Source: Cymbidium sinense
Lineage: Eukaryota > Streptophyta > Magnoliopsida > Asparagales > Orchidaceae
Length of the DNA: 64,000 nt
Reading direction: 5' to 3'
Assembly (NCBI GenBank): GCA_021442155.1
Contig: CM038221.1
Span: forward strand, 148,667,601-148,731,600
Shown: piece by piece, positions 47,169 through 59,545 of the stretch
Position numbering within the stretch: the stretch's first letter is position 1
Layout: each line of letters starts with the position of its first letter
Position numbers and translations under genes: made by a program
Notes under the pieces: generated by a model
Database searches by the model: none
Told to the model about the DNA's origin: nothing
What the model saw: the letters and a program-made list of their open reading frames with translations, nothing else

Positions 47169-48240
47169 TATTAGAGGAATATTTTAATGTAAGTGCACTT
47201 TTTAACACTAGTTCAATAAATAATGAATAAAAAAATGTATGCATTTCAATGCATTATATGATTTATCATTTATCTATTAATTATGTATTGTTATGAGGTT
47301 GAAATTTTGAAGTAAAACAGTACACTTTATTTTCAGTCCATTTTTCAAAAGAGAGTATTGATGCTTCTGTGGCTGAAAATGTTTGAGACTCAAGATAATT
47401 ATTGAACAATATTTTCATAAACATAAGATTAAATCTTTTTAATCACGCATTAATCATATTTTTTTAGAAGGTGTGATTATATGATTAAAATTGTGGCTAT
47501 GAGTGTTAGTTTCAGCCAAAATTATTAAAAACTCATGACTAAAATTTAATATTCAGTCATATATTTTCAATTAAGATATAATTATAGCTCAAAATTATTT
47601 TTCTAAATGAAAAATGAGATCTAAAGCTGAAGGATGCTCAATTCTTTCTTCAACATGTTCACCCAGTTTTGCTTGTTATAGATTTCATCCACAAAGTTTC
47701 ATATTATCAATTAATTTTCATTCAGTTGAAGTTCAAAACATCAAAATAAAGCCTGAAAAATACATTATGAGATTCTGATGTATTTTTAGGCTATGAGCGT
47801 ATGATAGATGAACAAAATAGAATAATATTTGTGAAAATATATAAAAAAATAATTGTTTTTTTGGATTAAAAGATCAGTTTGAATGCCTTTTATAGCATAA
47901 AAAATCGTCTTGCAGTTATTTTATAAATGTATTGTAAAATTTTGTTATTTTTTGTTTTGATTATTTGTCATGTATATATAACAAAAAAACGTCTAAAACT
48001 CCTGAAACAGTTCTTTTCAGGTTTTATTTGATGCAGGAAGAACTCATTTACTAAAGTTTATTATGCAGCCTTTACTGCTCTACGATCTTCTGTGAAATAT
48101 GATTTATGTTAATTATAACGATGCATGGGAGGAAACCATAACTGAATACTACGATAAATATCAAAGATAACTGCTGTAGAACTCAGCAAAATATACTATT
48201 ACTGATGGGACACTTATGCTTGAATTTCTGTTGGTTTGTA
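47169..48240. other. AT-rich intergenic DNA, nothing recognised
   Basis: No ORF, hairpin gene or transposon end that I can support. Imperfect local inverted repeats between 47,390 and 47,600 are within what AT-rich sequence yields. Confidence 0.5.
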
Positions 48241-48359
48241 CTTGATATGGCACTGAAAATTCTACTAGTCGAAGAATGAATCTTGATGTCAAAAATAAAT
48301 TGATCCTCAGTTGAAACTAATCGAGATCAAGCACTTAAAATATCCTTGAAAACTTTGGG

Positions 48360-48780
48360 ATATCAGTTAAATCCATAAATAGCTCTTAAGCATGGAGTAT
48401 TTATAGTCAAATCGAGCGTCTTGACGAGCCGAATCTAACAAGCCCAAGATCTCATAATTCTGACTTCGTTTGAGCATTCAAATACTTAAAATATATCAAA
48501 TGATCAAATGAATCATTCTGAGCCGTCCGATGAGTGTGGAGTGGTTCGGATTTTGTATGTATTTATAGAGACATCACTCCTCCAATCTATAAATAGCCCC
48601 TCATTCCTCACATGAGGGGAGCTCAAGAAAGAGAGAGGAGAGAGCTCTAAAGCTTGAAGATCCTCCAAGCACAATCGTGCCACCACTCGATGGTCGTCAA
48701 CCACCGCCGCCGGCCGCCATCGCCGCTGATCCTCGCCGTCGTCAATCTCTGTCGGTCTCCATCATGACAACCTTCATCGT
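48360..48780 (+). promoter_or_regulatory. Promoter-like segment, possibly an old LTR remnant
   Basis: TATA-type boxes occur at 48,373 (CATAAATAG), 48,560 (TATTTATAGAG) and 48,588 (CTATAAATAGCCCC). The last is followed by a purine-rich GAAAGAGAGAGGAGAGAGCTC and then a GC-rich CCACCGCCGCCGGCCGCCAT block (48,700-48,720). This layout is common in retrotransposon LTRs and plant gene 5' ends. No coding frame follows, and I could not find a second copy in the window, so the identity is open. Confidence 0.4.
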
Positions 48781-49270
48781 CAGTCGATGTCCCTCGCTGT
48801 TCACCATCATCTGCTACCACTAAGCTTTACCACGAGCTGACTACATAATTGTTGTTCCCTTCTCATATACAATTTTATAATCCCGTTATCAGAAAAATTT
48901 TGTACTCTGACTTTTGCTGGCCTAGGTCCCGTGATTTTTTCCCTCTTTTCGAGATTTTTTCACGTAAAAATTTATGGAGTTTTCTTGTTCACTCTTTAAA
49001 TACCTGTGTGTTTGTTGGATTTTATACCAAGGCTAAGTCGTAAACTTTTACTCTACCATAACTGATTTTTTAGCACGCAACAGTACTATAAGTAGTTTGA
49101 TAAAACAACTGATAAATTGATATGGGAAAAAATTTGCATCAAATCACCTTATTATTATCAAAATTTAGGCTTTATATAAATGGCTATCGTTTGGTTAGAA
49201 GTATAAAATATTTGTAGAGTAATTACAAAACAATTAATTATCTTGCAAAATGATATTTTTAAATTATTTG

Positions 49271-49272
<2 letters not shown>

Positions 49273-49332
<60 letters not shown>
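49273..49332. repeat. (AT)n microsatellite
   Basis: About 30 AT units. Confidence 0.95.
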
Positions 49333-49334
<2 letters not shown>

Positions 49335-52300
49335 CGTTGAATTATTTTATTTTTTACTACAGAAAAACTATTTTGATACTTGCGTGGCACATTGGTATTT
49401 TAAATTAAATCTTGGTAGCTTTTAATCTGCAGTTCAACCACTCCACCTGGATGACCCTAAGCCTTGAAGGAAATGAGTAGCTGTAGCTCCTCTTAAGCCC
49501 TAAGAACAACGCTCTTAGTCCTGCCGAGATTAGCAGATAGCACAAGCAGCTGAGATGAAACCTCTCTCACACGTACAGTTTCTTTAATTTGTTATGTTAG
49601 AGAAATTTTTTTACTATGATGAGAATACATATATAAAAGAAGAAACTTAGTTCCAAAAAAAAAAAAAAAAAAGGAAAATGTAAAAAGAACCGAAAGTATT
49701 ACAACACTACAAAATTTAAATCATATAAAACATGAAAAGCTGACCATAAGCTGGAATAATCTCTAGATTCACATCAAAAAAATGACGTATCTACTGCGGA
49801 CTAGATGAAGGTGGTGATCGAGCGAGACGGTAGAGTAATCTCTAAAGAAAAATTAGCATCACAAAAAGGCTGCAGACTTGACTGAGTGTAGAATATTGAG
49901 CATCCAATAAACTTGAATGGGGAGCTGATTATATGTCTCCTACTCAACATGAACTCTTGTATTACTTAGCTTTAATCTTATGAATTGAAAATTGCAACCC
50001 TGTATGAGGCCGGCCGGAGACCATCTTGTACATAAAGACGGAGAAGGTATAGAGGCAACGATATTGGTTGGAATTATTCGAGGCTGAAGACATGGTTTGA
50101 CTTAAAAAAGAACATCTTTAAAAATAATTTCACATACATATAAGTGAAACTAACTAGTATATATGAAAAAAATGAGTAAGGATATCCTAATGAAAAATAT
50201 TTGGCTAGTATATATGAATTTTAAATAAATCTATGGTAATAGATTTGTAATGCATTATAAGATTTAATTGGTTGTTCATGTGTTACACTCTTCTTGAAGA
50301 AAATTTAGAAGTTTAAAATATATTTTAGTTAAATTTTGATTAAAATATTCTAATATAACCTTTTTCTTGTTTAGGTGAGGACATAAGCTCTTTGCCCTTG
50401 ACATTCTCTAGAAAATGTCACATTTTTAGGCGATGCACTTTTTGCATGAGAGCCACTTGATGCAGATGAAAAGAATAATTGTCGTATCTATGTTAAGCAA
50501 GGGGCCATCAAAGCTACGTTGATGGCAGCATTGAAACGAATAGATGGTCCCCTTCATACTTTCTCCCAATGTGCCTGGAATACATGTTTCTTTTTAATAT
50601 GATCAACATATTGCATAATCTATAACCTATCTTTGATTTTCCATGATTATAATTTTTATAAGAGCTCTTTTATGTAACACATAGTGTCGAATATCATTTA
50701 GACTCTATGATGTATACTTCATTTGATATAATATGCTATGTGATTCTCTATGTTTAAGGTTATTTATTTTTCTTTCATATGATTCCCAAAAATTCTATGA
50801 ATTTATATGTGACTCTCCATAATCATTAGCTTATGATTCAATTTACACATTGTTGGTGTTTAGCATAGTGATGTGATGTGGCATGGTGACTTGCATATAA
50901 GTGCATGGCATGATTGAGCGAACCATATATACACTTATGATTTTGCATGTTTAATAATTCAACATATCTTTTGATTTCATATGTCTATTATTCATTTTAT
51001 TGCATGATGAAAGCTTGAAGCTATGATTATGAATAGTGTTTATTATTATTCTATCACTTTTATGAATGCCACATATTATATTTGATGTTTGCTTGAAGCT
51101 ATTAATAAAAATAAATAATAATTACACAAAAATGCGTATTAAATCATAGCTTCGTAGATGAGTGAGTTGACAAACCCTATTTGAATAAATTAAGGAGGAA
51201 CAAGTGTTGTCCATTTTGGAAAGATAATGATGTAATCTAATAATGCATATAATTATTGATATAATTTATGATGTATCATGAAGATTTATATGTTTTTTAG
51301 TTCCAATAAAATGATATTAACTAATGATTATCTGATTTCAAGAAACTTAATGAATAATTTGACATTATTTGATATGATCTATGCATGATTATTATAACAT
51401 TACTTTGATCCTAAAATCATGCTCTATATATGATTTTGTTTCTATATATTCTTAAAGATTTGATTATGATATAAACTTAAAATGCATATTAATAAATTAC
51501 TATTTAGTATTTGAGTATACATGATTTCATTGAAATATGTGTGATCTTATTGATACCCATTATGTTATCTATTATATTGATAGAGCATTGATTAGTTAAT
51601 TTATTCTAACATAACCTTTAACTAATAAATAAAGAACTAGTTTTATACATGATATTGTAGGTTACATTATCATAGAATGATCATGCCTATGACATGGTAT
51701 TAATTTATGCTTAAGGATAGATTGTATTAAGTGTTATGATTTTAAAACATGTGATCTAAGCTCAAGCATGGAATCATTAGGCCCATTTTAGTGTGACTCT
51801 TTTATTTATTATACTTAACATAAACACGGCATGTTTGCATATATATAATATGATTAAAGTCATGAATTTATGCATTTTGTCTCTTAAATTTTGCATTGAA
51901 TTCTCTTGCAATCTATTTGTGCATCATGATCAACCTATTACATGTGTGTATTGTTTATTTCAAACAAGAAAATGAATATTATTAAAAGGTGATTATACTT
52001 CTAATATATATTAATTAGTTGATTGTAGCATGATTTGTGCTAGTGGATATTATACATATGTTGGTATCAATGGTGTTATTTATATATAGTTCCTATTTAT
52101 TTTAGGTTGCAAAATAATTATTGATGTCACCCTCATGGATAATGATAATGTATGATTTCTTTCTATAAAATATATAAATTTTATTTTAATAGTTTGGTCA
52201 TTGTATAAAACTAAGTAACCAATGTATATGAATTCTTATTGGACTATTAACAATACAATCTTATAAATAAAATATATTTATATTTTAACTATTATTTATA

Positions 52301-52721
52301 TTTTTTTATTAATTTAATGGCTATATGTTGCATATGTAAATTAGAGAAGTTTAATCTCTAACATATTTTAGTTTTTACAAGAATTTGTTATGATATAACA
52401 TGAATATGTGATTTGACATGAACATATTGAGGTTCTCTTCTTAGTATCAATCTTAGTTGATGTGATATGTCAATATGTAGGGTTTTTATCAGGTTAGGGA
52501 AAAAGTTAAAAGTGGTATTAGAGTAATGGTAAGATTAACGAATCATGGTAGTTTACTAGAGTTTTGGATGAGAATTATGAGTTGGAAAATAGATTAGAAA
52601 GATAAAACTTAATATATAGTGTAACCCAATGTTGATATTTAGATTTATAGTTGAGATTGGATAAGTATCAACCTTTATACTACATGTTATGAGTAGATTT
52701 CATTTTATGATATCATTTGAT

Positions 52722-52790
52722 GCAATGTCATTGATTCATTGATTTTGCAATGTCATTGGTTCATTGATTTTGCAATGACATTGATTATGT
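52722..52790. repeat. 25-bp tandem repeat, about 2.7 copies
   Basis: Units start GCAATGTCATTG at 52,722, 52,747 and 52,772. Confidence 0.85.
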
Positions 52791-54709
52791 CTAATATGGT
52801 GTGGTGTTTAGTGTACTTATGTATCATATTAAGCATGACAATGTATCATATTAAGAAACATCTACATGACATATTATAAGTGATATATGGCAAGCGAGAT
52901 GAAACATAATCTAAAAAACATACCTAATAGCAACATGGTACCATAGTATAATCTAAAAGAAATTGCCAATTTCAATAGAATGGTATATATATCAACTTTA
53001 ATAATGTCAAATACACACACACACACACTTTCTTCTTGAATAATTTCATATACATGAAATTACAAAAAATACATAAATATAAGTAATATAATTAGGTTTA
53101 TTTAAGATTTTATAAAGATATAAATAAATAAATAAAAGAATGTATTATTCACATGATTATGTCTATCTATATTTACATGAATCACCGACTCTTCTATCAG
53201 ATGCCAGGTAAATATGTAAATGCTCAATTGAGTTAAAAATGATCTCTTTTTTTTCTAACTTAAGAAGTTCAAAAATTGTCTTTCTCTTTTCTTTTCCATA
53301 CATTCAATATCAATTGCCACATAAAGCTTAAAATTTTTTTCTTAGTTTCATTAATACATTATACATTATCTTGTGAAGTTGATCACGAGATGTGATGGGC
53401 AATAACTTTTGCATAAATACATGACAACCATCATACCATATAAAGTAAAATCTTATATATTTACAAGTCATTTTAAATTTAAAGCATATATGCCTAAAAA
53501 TTTAAATGTTTTTAATTAAAAGTATATCTCCTTCTTTATTCCATTGTCAAAGCATATGATCCTATAAGTTAATTTCTCCGTGCCACCATAAAATAATTAT
53601 AAAGATCATAACAAAGAAAAGTTTAGCTTTGGACTAATCTTCTCAAACGAAATTAAATTTAAAATTATAGATTGTACTTATTTTTATAATCTCTTATTCA
53701 TCTAATCCAATAAATAAAACACTAAACAATAATGTTAGTATGCGACAAGATTTCAATAAATTATCAAAAAGCATAGAAACTTATTTCTTACTAGTAATAT
53801 GAATTAACTAAAAGCTTTAAGTGAAATTTTAAAATTGCTTATTTGATACAAATTAAGAAATAAAAATGCTAAATGAAGGAACACTTCAGACTGGTTTTAA
53901 AATTTATTCCTAATCAATATAAAGTAGAGTATGCCATGTAAAGTAAAATTAAAAAAATATATATAATAAAGAATTCTGAGAACTTTGCTATTAATTCTCA
54001 TTTGATAACTAATAAAAGAATAAATGTGCTATTAGTGTAACTTTTGTGCAATTAAGAAAATAATCATCTACAAAATCTCTCTATTCAATAGTTTATATTT
54101 TTTAGAACAAGCAACGTACATTTTATCATTATAAGAACTTAGAAAAGAATCAAAGAAAGAAACTATTAGTAGCCATGTATAATATTACCAACATTTCTTG
54201 ATTGCTAAAAGGATGAGTTAGAAGATAGGGTTATAGACATGCTGATAGAAGAGAGAAGGTGGAGCTGTAGGTTGGTGAAAGTGAGAAGACTGAGCCGTTG
54301 GTGATGTGTGATTGTGGATTCAGAGTAGACATCATGCGATGCAGTTAGGATTTAGTGATAGATGAAATAATAAGAAGTATTTCTTCGATCGATTTCCTAA
54401 TTTTTAGGTTTTTGTGATGGATTTGCAATGACATTATTTTTGTCTCAACATCCTACACTTTCTTAATTATGCTTCTCTCCATTGTTGTGATGAAGCATTT
54501 ATACATCATAAGTATGTCACATATTTGTGGTGGGAAGAATCAGTTACAAAATGATTGCAACTTAATTTGGAACAAAAAAATATATGTCATAAATCTATTG
54601 TAACGTTGAGATGAGACATTATGACAAATAGTTGTTTAATGAAAATTTAATGGTTTACAACATGCGAGTTGCAAGAATATTGAAATATTTTAACAGACTA
54701 ATTCCATTG

Positions 54710-54713
<4 letters not shown>

Positions 54714-54792
<79 letters not shown>
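54714..54792. repeat. (AT)n microsatellite
   Basis: About 39 AT units. ORFs on both strands (54,632-54,910 and 54,897-54,655) are artefacts of this tract. Confidence 0.95.
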
Positions 54793-54799
<7 letters not shown>

Positions 54800-55677
54800 T
54801 TGAAATTTGCTATTTTGGGGGGACCTATTTGCTTGCTTTTAGGAGAGAAGACAATGCAAGCTACCCTTACTAGAGATCCTCGGATGCACGTTCCCATACT
54901 AGCTAGCTAAAGATTATTGCTCGAACTTGATATGAAGAAGAACGTTGAAACTTAATTAAAATATATCTAATATCAGTGTTCTACCATGTAGTGGCAGAGC
55001 TAAATTTCTTTTAATAGGGGCATAAAACTTAATTTTATCAAGGCATGAAAATTTATTTTTTAATAGGTCATAAAACATTATTTTTAAAATCGTTATATAA
55101 TGATATAGAGAAGAAGAAGATGAACAATTGATGAAAAGAGATGTTGAGAAGACTGGAGAGAAGAAGGCTGAGCAAGCTGTGAAACTTACTCAAATAAGTT
55201 TCAAATTTCAAATCAACTTAATGAAAAGAACAATCTTCAACACTCTTATGATCATGAGCATGAGCATAAATATGTAGCAAAATATAAGTAAGCATCCTGT
55301 AAACATTTAAGAGAACTGAATATGTAGTAGAAATAAAAGAACTAAACAACCATCAATAACAATAATATAATAAAAAATTGGTTGTCTATTACAACATTTT
55401 TAAGATAAATCTCTATCATTAACATTAATGTTATCCATAGAAACTAACTTTATGTAGTTTACAATATCTCCACAGTGATTAAAAACTTGTTAGTTTTGTT
55501 CCATTGAAATTTTATTAATGGTTCTATGTATTGAATTTTAAGTTCTATTAGGTCTAAGTAATTTGCAAATTCACCACATAAAGTTAGCAACTACTGAAAT
55601 GAAATATTAATTGAGGAGACAAAGACGTATTTGATGAGAGAGAAAGACCGAACAGACTGAGCATGGTTGGCTGGGAA

Positions 55678-55796
55678 ATAGAATTGCTGGGCAAATCTCC
55701 TTTGGCAATAAGGTTTTTCACTTATTTCACAATATAGGAGTGGTAGTTGACACACTTACAACTTCTTCCAAAGGAGAAGTTGCACAACTATTCACT
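55678..55796 (+). ncRNA. MIR399: MIR399-2 precursor-like hairpin with a diverged mature arm
   Basis: The 5' arm (55,681-55,706: GAATTG...GGGCAAATCTCCTTTGG) pairs with the 3' arm (55,768-55,795: CCAAAGGAGAAGTTGCAC...ATTC) around a loop of about 60 nt. The passenger arm is a good miR399* match, but the guide position (55,766-55,786) begins TTCCAAAGGAGAAGTTGC: base 2 differs and an extra base shifts the 3' half. I see no TATA box or P1BS just upstream; GAATATGC at 55,912 fits P1BS but is downstream. It could be a neofunctionalised or decaying family member. Confidence 0.65.
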
Positions 55797-55799
55797 CTT

Positions 55800-58130
55800 T
55801 CCATTAATTTCTTTACTTTTCTTCTTCATCTTCTTCTTCTTCATTGTAACATAGACTGTCTTGAGTTGAACAAAGGCTTACAACCTCTTATTTAAAGGCT
55901 TGGATGCTAAGGAATATGCCTAACTTCCAATCAACATATCCACCAAAGAGCCACATGCAACTGTGCATAAGTTCATCAATTTACGAACACTTTCACTTGT
56001 ATAGTTGTATTTTACAGTCCCTCATATGATAATTTATTTGGTTGGATAGAATTATACCCAAGTGTAATGACTAACTTCGATTGGATTAACATCTATGTGA
56101 GGGTTTATAAAAATATTGATTTTAAGAGAGAGATTAAAATACAATCAAATCAAAATTTTGAGTCTCTAACTTTGTTAAATATATCAACTTATTCATTATT
56201 ATACTAATAAGGTTTCCTACAAAATTGTGAGATGGCCAAAACCTACTATATGATTTTGTGAACTCAATATTAATGGATATTCTAAAAGATTAATTATGTG
56301 AGAGGTGTCTAACCTTATCTAAATTGCTCAACCTAGCTTATGATTAGTCATTCAAGTTCAATCATCAAAGAGTGTTTGTGAGACATCAAATCCCTAATCC
56401 TTCAATATAATTTTATCTCCTCTTATTTTTGTAGCTTTAACCTTTTGTTGTATATTATCAAATCACCTGGCTATTTTTCACTATGTACCCTAACTTCGAT
56501 AAATGATGTAACTATAGTCCTTTTAATTTAATTATTCTCCATTCTTCATTTATGTCATCAGTCTCAAAATTTTCTCTTTTACCATCCTTAATTTGACATA
56601 CAATAACATGCTTTTGTGTTGCCCAATCGACCACTAAACACATTTTATTTTAAATCTAAATATTAAAAAAAAGAAAATAAAAATAAACAAAGTGAACCCA
56701 AATAGCCCTTAAATGAATCTTTGTTGTTAAAAAAAATTCTTTATTTGTTGATTATTTCAAGTTATCTTAAAGTGAAGGTTAATAACTTTTTTTAGCATAG
56801 TAAGCTTTAGGGATAGAGGAGCTTTCATGCAATTGAAAGGATGGCAATAATGTAACCTAACTTTCAAAAATTTCAAATATCCTCTTATTCATTAGCATAT
56901 GTCCATTACTCTCCCGACTAAATTTCAACCAAGAACTAGAAAGCTAAGAGGATTTGCAAATCTATAAAATCAAGATTGAAAGAGCATCAATAGGGAAGAT
57001 CCATAGAATGTTCCGTGCCATGCATTCTTCAACCCAATAAAAAAGTTGCTGCAAAAAAGTGATTGAAAAATATGACTCCTTTGCTAACTCAAAAGACTTG
57101 TTCTATTTTTAAGTAACTTTTTTTCATTCATAAGAAAGATATTATAAGAGATTTTGAAAGACATTATAATTCACATCTCAATGTATCAATTAGTCTAGAT
57201 AAGATAATAAAATAAAATAAAATTAAGCTTATAAAAACTATTTAACTAGCCCAAGAGTTGATAAACTCCGGAGTCAATATAGTGGAGCAGCACCATAATG
57301 TTTTTACAGCAGACATAAAGAATTTCCAAAGTATAAAGGTTCATATACATCGAACCCATGAGAATTCAATTCTTTATAAAGCCATACAAAGAGTATTACA
57401 AAAGCATAATCAACATCCAGATGAGAATTATCATAATTATAGAAATCTTGAGTTGAATACCTAATGACTTTTGGTATTTTTCACAGAAAGCGCATACAAC
57501 TAAGAGATTTATTAAGCATAAATGCTTTCTTAAAAGAATGTTTCTCCAAACCATTAATTTAATGATTTAAAGTTCTCATAATTTCTATATTTTGATAGCC
57601 CTCATCATGCAACCCCATATGTGCCTTGTTCCATTTGATAGACTAATGGATGTGATTTTTAACTTATATATTGTGTGGTCGTATGCAATGCATGCTATTT
57701 TCTGCATTGATGTAATATTCTGCTCCCATATGTACCTTTATTTCCCTCATTCATTCAGTTGAGTTATGAAGTTAATGCAAAATAAATTGTTTTCATGCCG
57801 ATAATTAGCTTCGTTTTGTTCTTTTTCAAGTATATATAAAATATGATAAATCAAATATTTTAGTTCATAGTTTATTTTCCCACAAATCTACAGGAAAGCA
57901 AATAAAATGATCGTATATATTCTGCACGTGTTTACGTTGCCTTTAAAATAAACCAAATCAAACAGTCCGCCAGATCTAAACCTGAGATCAATACCTTAAG
58001 ACCAACAGTTAAAACTAGAGCCCTTCCAAAAGACGTAAGAAATATATGAAGGAATTCAGACATACTGTAGGTATAAACTACTGCATTATAGATTGTTGGA
58101 TACAATAAAAAGCATAAATTAATAATTCAT
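55800..58130. other. AT-rich intergenic DNA between MIR399-2 and MIR399-3
   Basis: No gene recognised. The ORF at 57,258-57,464 (68 aa) is slightly less AT-rich than its surroundings, but I see no domain in it and do not call it. A CTT-rich tract lies near 55,813-55,845. Confidence 0.5.
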
Positions 58131-58246
58131 TAATGAAAGATACTTGTAAGCTTGAAAGCAACAAGAATAAATTTACTGTTGAGGTGGAATAGATAATTTG
58201 TATTCGGAAGGAATAATAGGGAATGAGGACCATTGCGATGGATGCC

Positions 58247-58320
58247 GCTCAAGAATAGTCCAAAGCATATCCTGTAGCATATCCATTCCAATTTTACTGC
58301 TTCACAACTATTTAAGTAGT
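58247..58320 (+). promoter_or_regulatory. MIR399-3 promoter: two PHR1-type sites and TATA-like box
   Basis: GCATATCC occurs twice, at 58,265-58,272 and 58,277-58,284; both fit GNATATNC (P1BS). A TATA-like CTATTTAAG starts at 58,308, about 75 bp before the hairpin. Homology to the MIR399-1 promoter begins near 58,247 (CTCAAGAATAGTCCAAAGCA) and reaches the hairpin. Phosphate-starvation induction through PHR-type factors is inferred. Confidence 0.7.
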
Positions 58321-58378
58321 CAACAAATGCAGAAGTTCGACAGTGGCATCAAGTAAATAATAATATTATGGTGTGAAG

Positions 58379-58497
58379 TTTCAGAATAACAGGCAACTCA
58401 CCCTTGGCAGAGAGAATAGACACAACGATGGCATCGTTTAGATCAAGCTGTGTTTTTTTGTCTTTCTGCCAAAGGAGAATTGCCCCTATTCAACACA
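58379..58497 (+). ncRNA. MIR399: MIR399-3 precursor hairpin
   Basis: The 5' arm GAATAACAGGCAACTCACC...TTGGCAGA (58,384-58,411) pairs with the 3' arm TCTGCCAAAGGAGAATTGCC...ATTC (58,465-58,490); loop about 55 nt. The mature position 58,467-58,487 begins TGCCAAAGGAGAATTGCC and agrees with the usual miR399 sequence over its first 19 bases, starting with the expected U. The known family role is PHO2 silencing to increase phosphate uptake and root-to-shoot transport. A 19-base stretch (GTTTCAGAATAACAGGCAA) is identical in MIR399-1, which shows recent common origin. The best-preserved member of the cluster. Confidence 0.93.
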
Positions 58498-58499
58498 GG

Positions 58500-59120
58500 A
58501 ACAAGAAAACTTTTCTGCTAAGGATGGAAAAGTTTACTTAAAAAATAAGGTAACCCTACTTCTAAAGCTCGACAGGACTGATGGCTTTTGTTCTCTGGTT
58601 TCTTCATTGATGATTTTCTAGCTAAAGATCTGAAATGTTTTTTTTTCTCGGCTGGAAGAAAAATAATGAAAAATAAATCTTAACATGGTAATTTTTGATT
58701 TATTTCATGTATCGCCAAGTTCATAGATATGTTGTAACGTTTCAAACATCTAAAAAAAGTACCAGAAGTTCGCAGAAGCTGATCCTAATTTTTTTTCTTA
58801 TTAATAGGTTCAATTAGCAATTAGAATTTGTTATGTATCCCATCTAGCTGTGCTGTCTTTCTCACCGTATAGCTCGATTTTCTTCCTTGAAATATTTTCG
58901 GTTAATTTTAATACTGTTTAAGCATAATTTACAAAGATGTAGAAAGCATGTGTTCTAGTAATTTAGAATTTAGCAAATTTTTTATCAGAATGATAGAAAA
59001 TAATATCGATTGAACAAAGACTACTCATATGTAAGAAATATATTTGGTTTAAATTATAATGTATAGCATAAAATTATGATCACTATATTACAAATAGGTA
59101 CTTTATATGCATTGATAATA

Positions 59121-59210
<90 letters not shown>

Positions 59211-59545
59211 TGTATATATGTATGTATGTATGTAAGTATGTATGTATGTGTATGTGTGTGAAGTATATAAAGCTCACAAAGTCATGTGACTTTAAATAAT
59301 TGCATCATAACTATAAGTTTAGTGTTATATTTATCTAGAAATTTTCATGAAGCCTATACATGCCCGTGTGATAATTTTAGAATAACAAACTATGCTATTT
59401 GAGCTTACAAACTTCTACCACCATTTTTCTTATCCTGTTCAATCTATCTTGATCCTTATATTTCTTCTAATTTCTATAGAAGTTTTATTAAAGCTTAGCA
59501 ATGAATATAATAATAATTATACAATTATTATATCCTTGTCAAGCC
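58500..59545. other. AT-rich intergenic DNA with (AT)n and (TATG)n tracts
   Basis: No gene seen. It holds the microsatellite at 59,127-59,207, which runs into TATG repeats to about 59,250. Confidence 0.5.
59127..59250. repeat. (AT)n then (TATG)n microsatellite
   Basis: About 40 AT units followed by GTATGTATGTA-type units. The minus-strand ORF over it is an artefact. Confidence 0.95.

Larger units (their letters stand above)
48860..55670. other. AT-rich intergenic DNA between MIR399-1 and MIR399-2
   Basis: No gene is supported. Visible items: an (AT)n tract at 49,273, a poly-A run at 49,656-49,673, a 25-bp tandem repeat at 52,722-52,790, a (CA)n tract near 53,012, an (AT)n tract at 54,714, and a diverged direct repeat near 55,005-55,075 (TTTAATAGG..CATAAAAC). 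A stretch near 50,380-50,600 is slightly less AT-rich, but its short frames match nothing I recognise. Confidence 0.5.

Noticed and set aside
54632..54910. ORFs with long Ile-Tyr repeats (also at 46,679, 49,243 and 59,083)
   Set aside because: Direct translations of (AT)n microsatellites.
57258..57464. 68-aa ORF as a host gene or exon
   Set aside because: No splice context, domain or homologue that I recognise; left uncalled.
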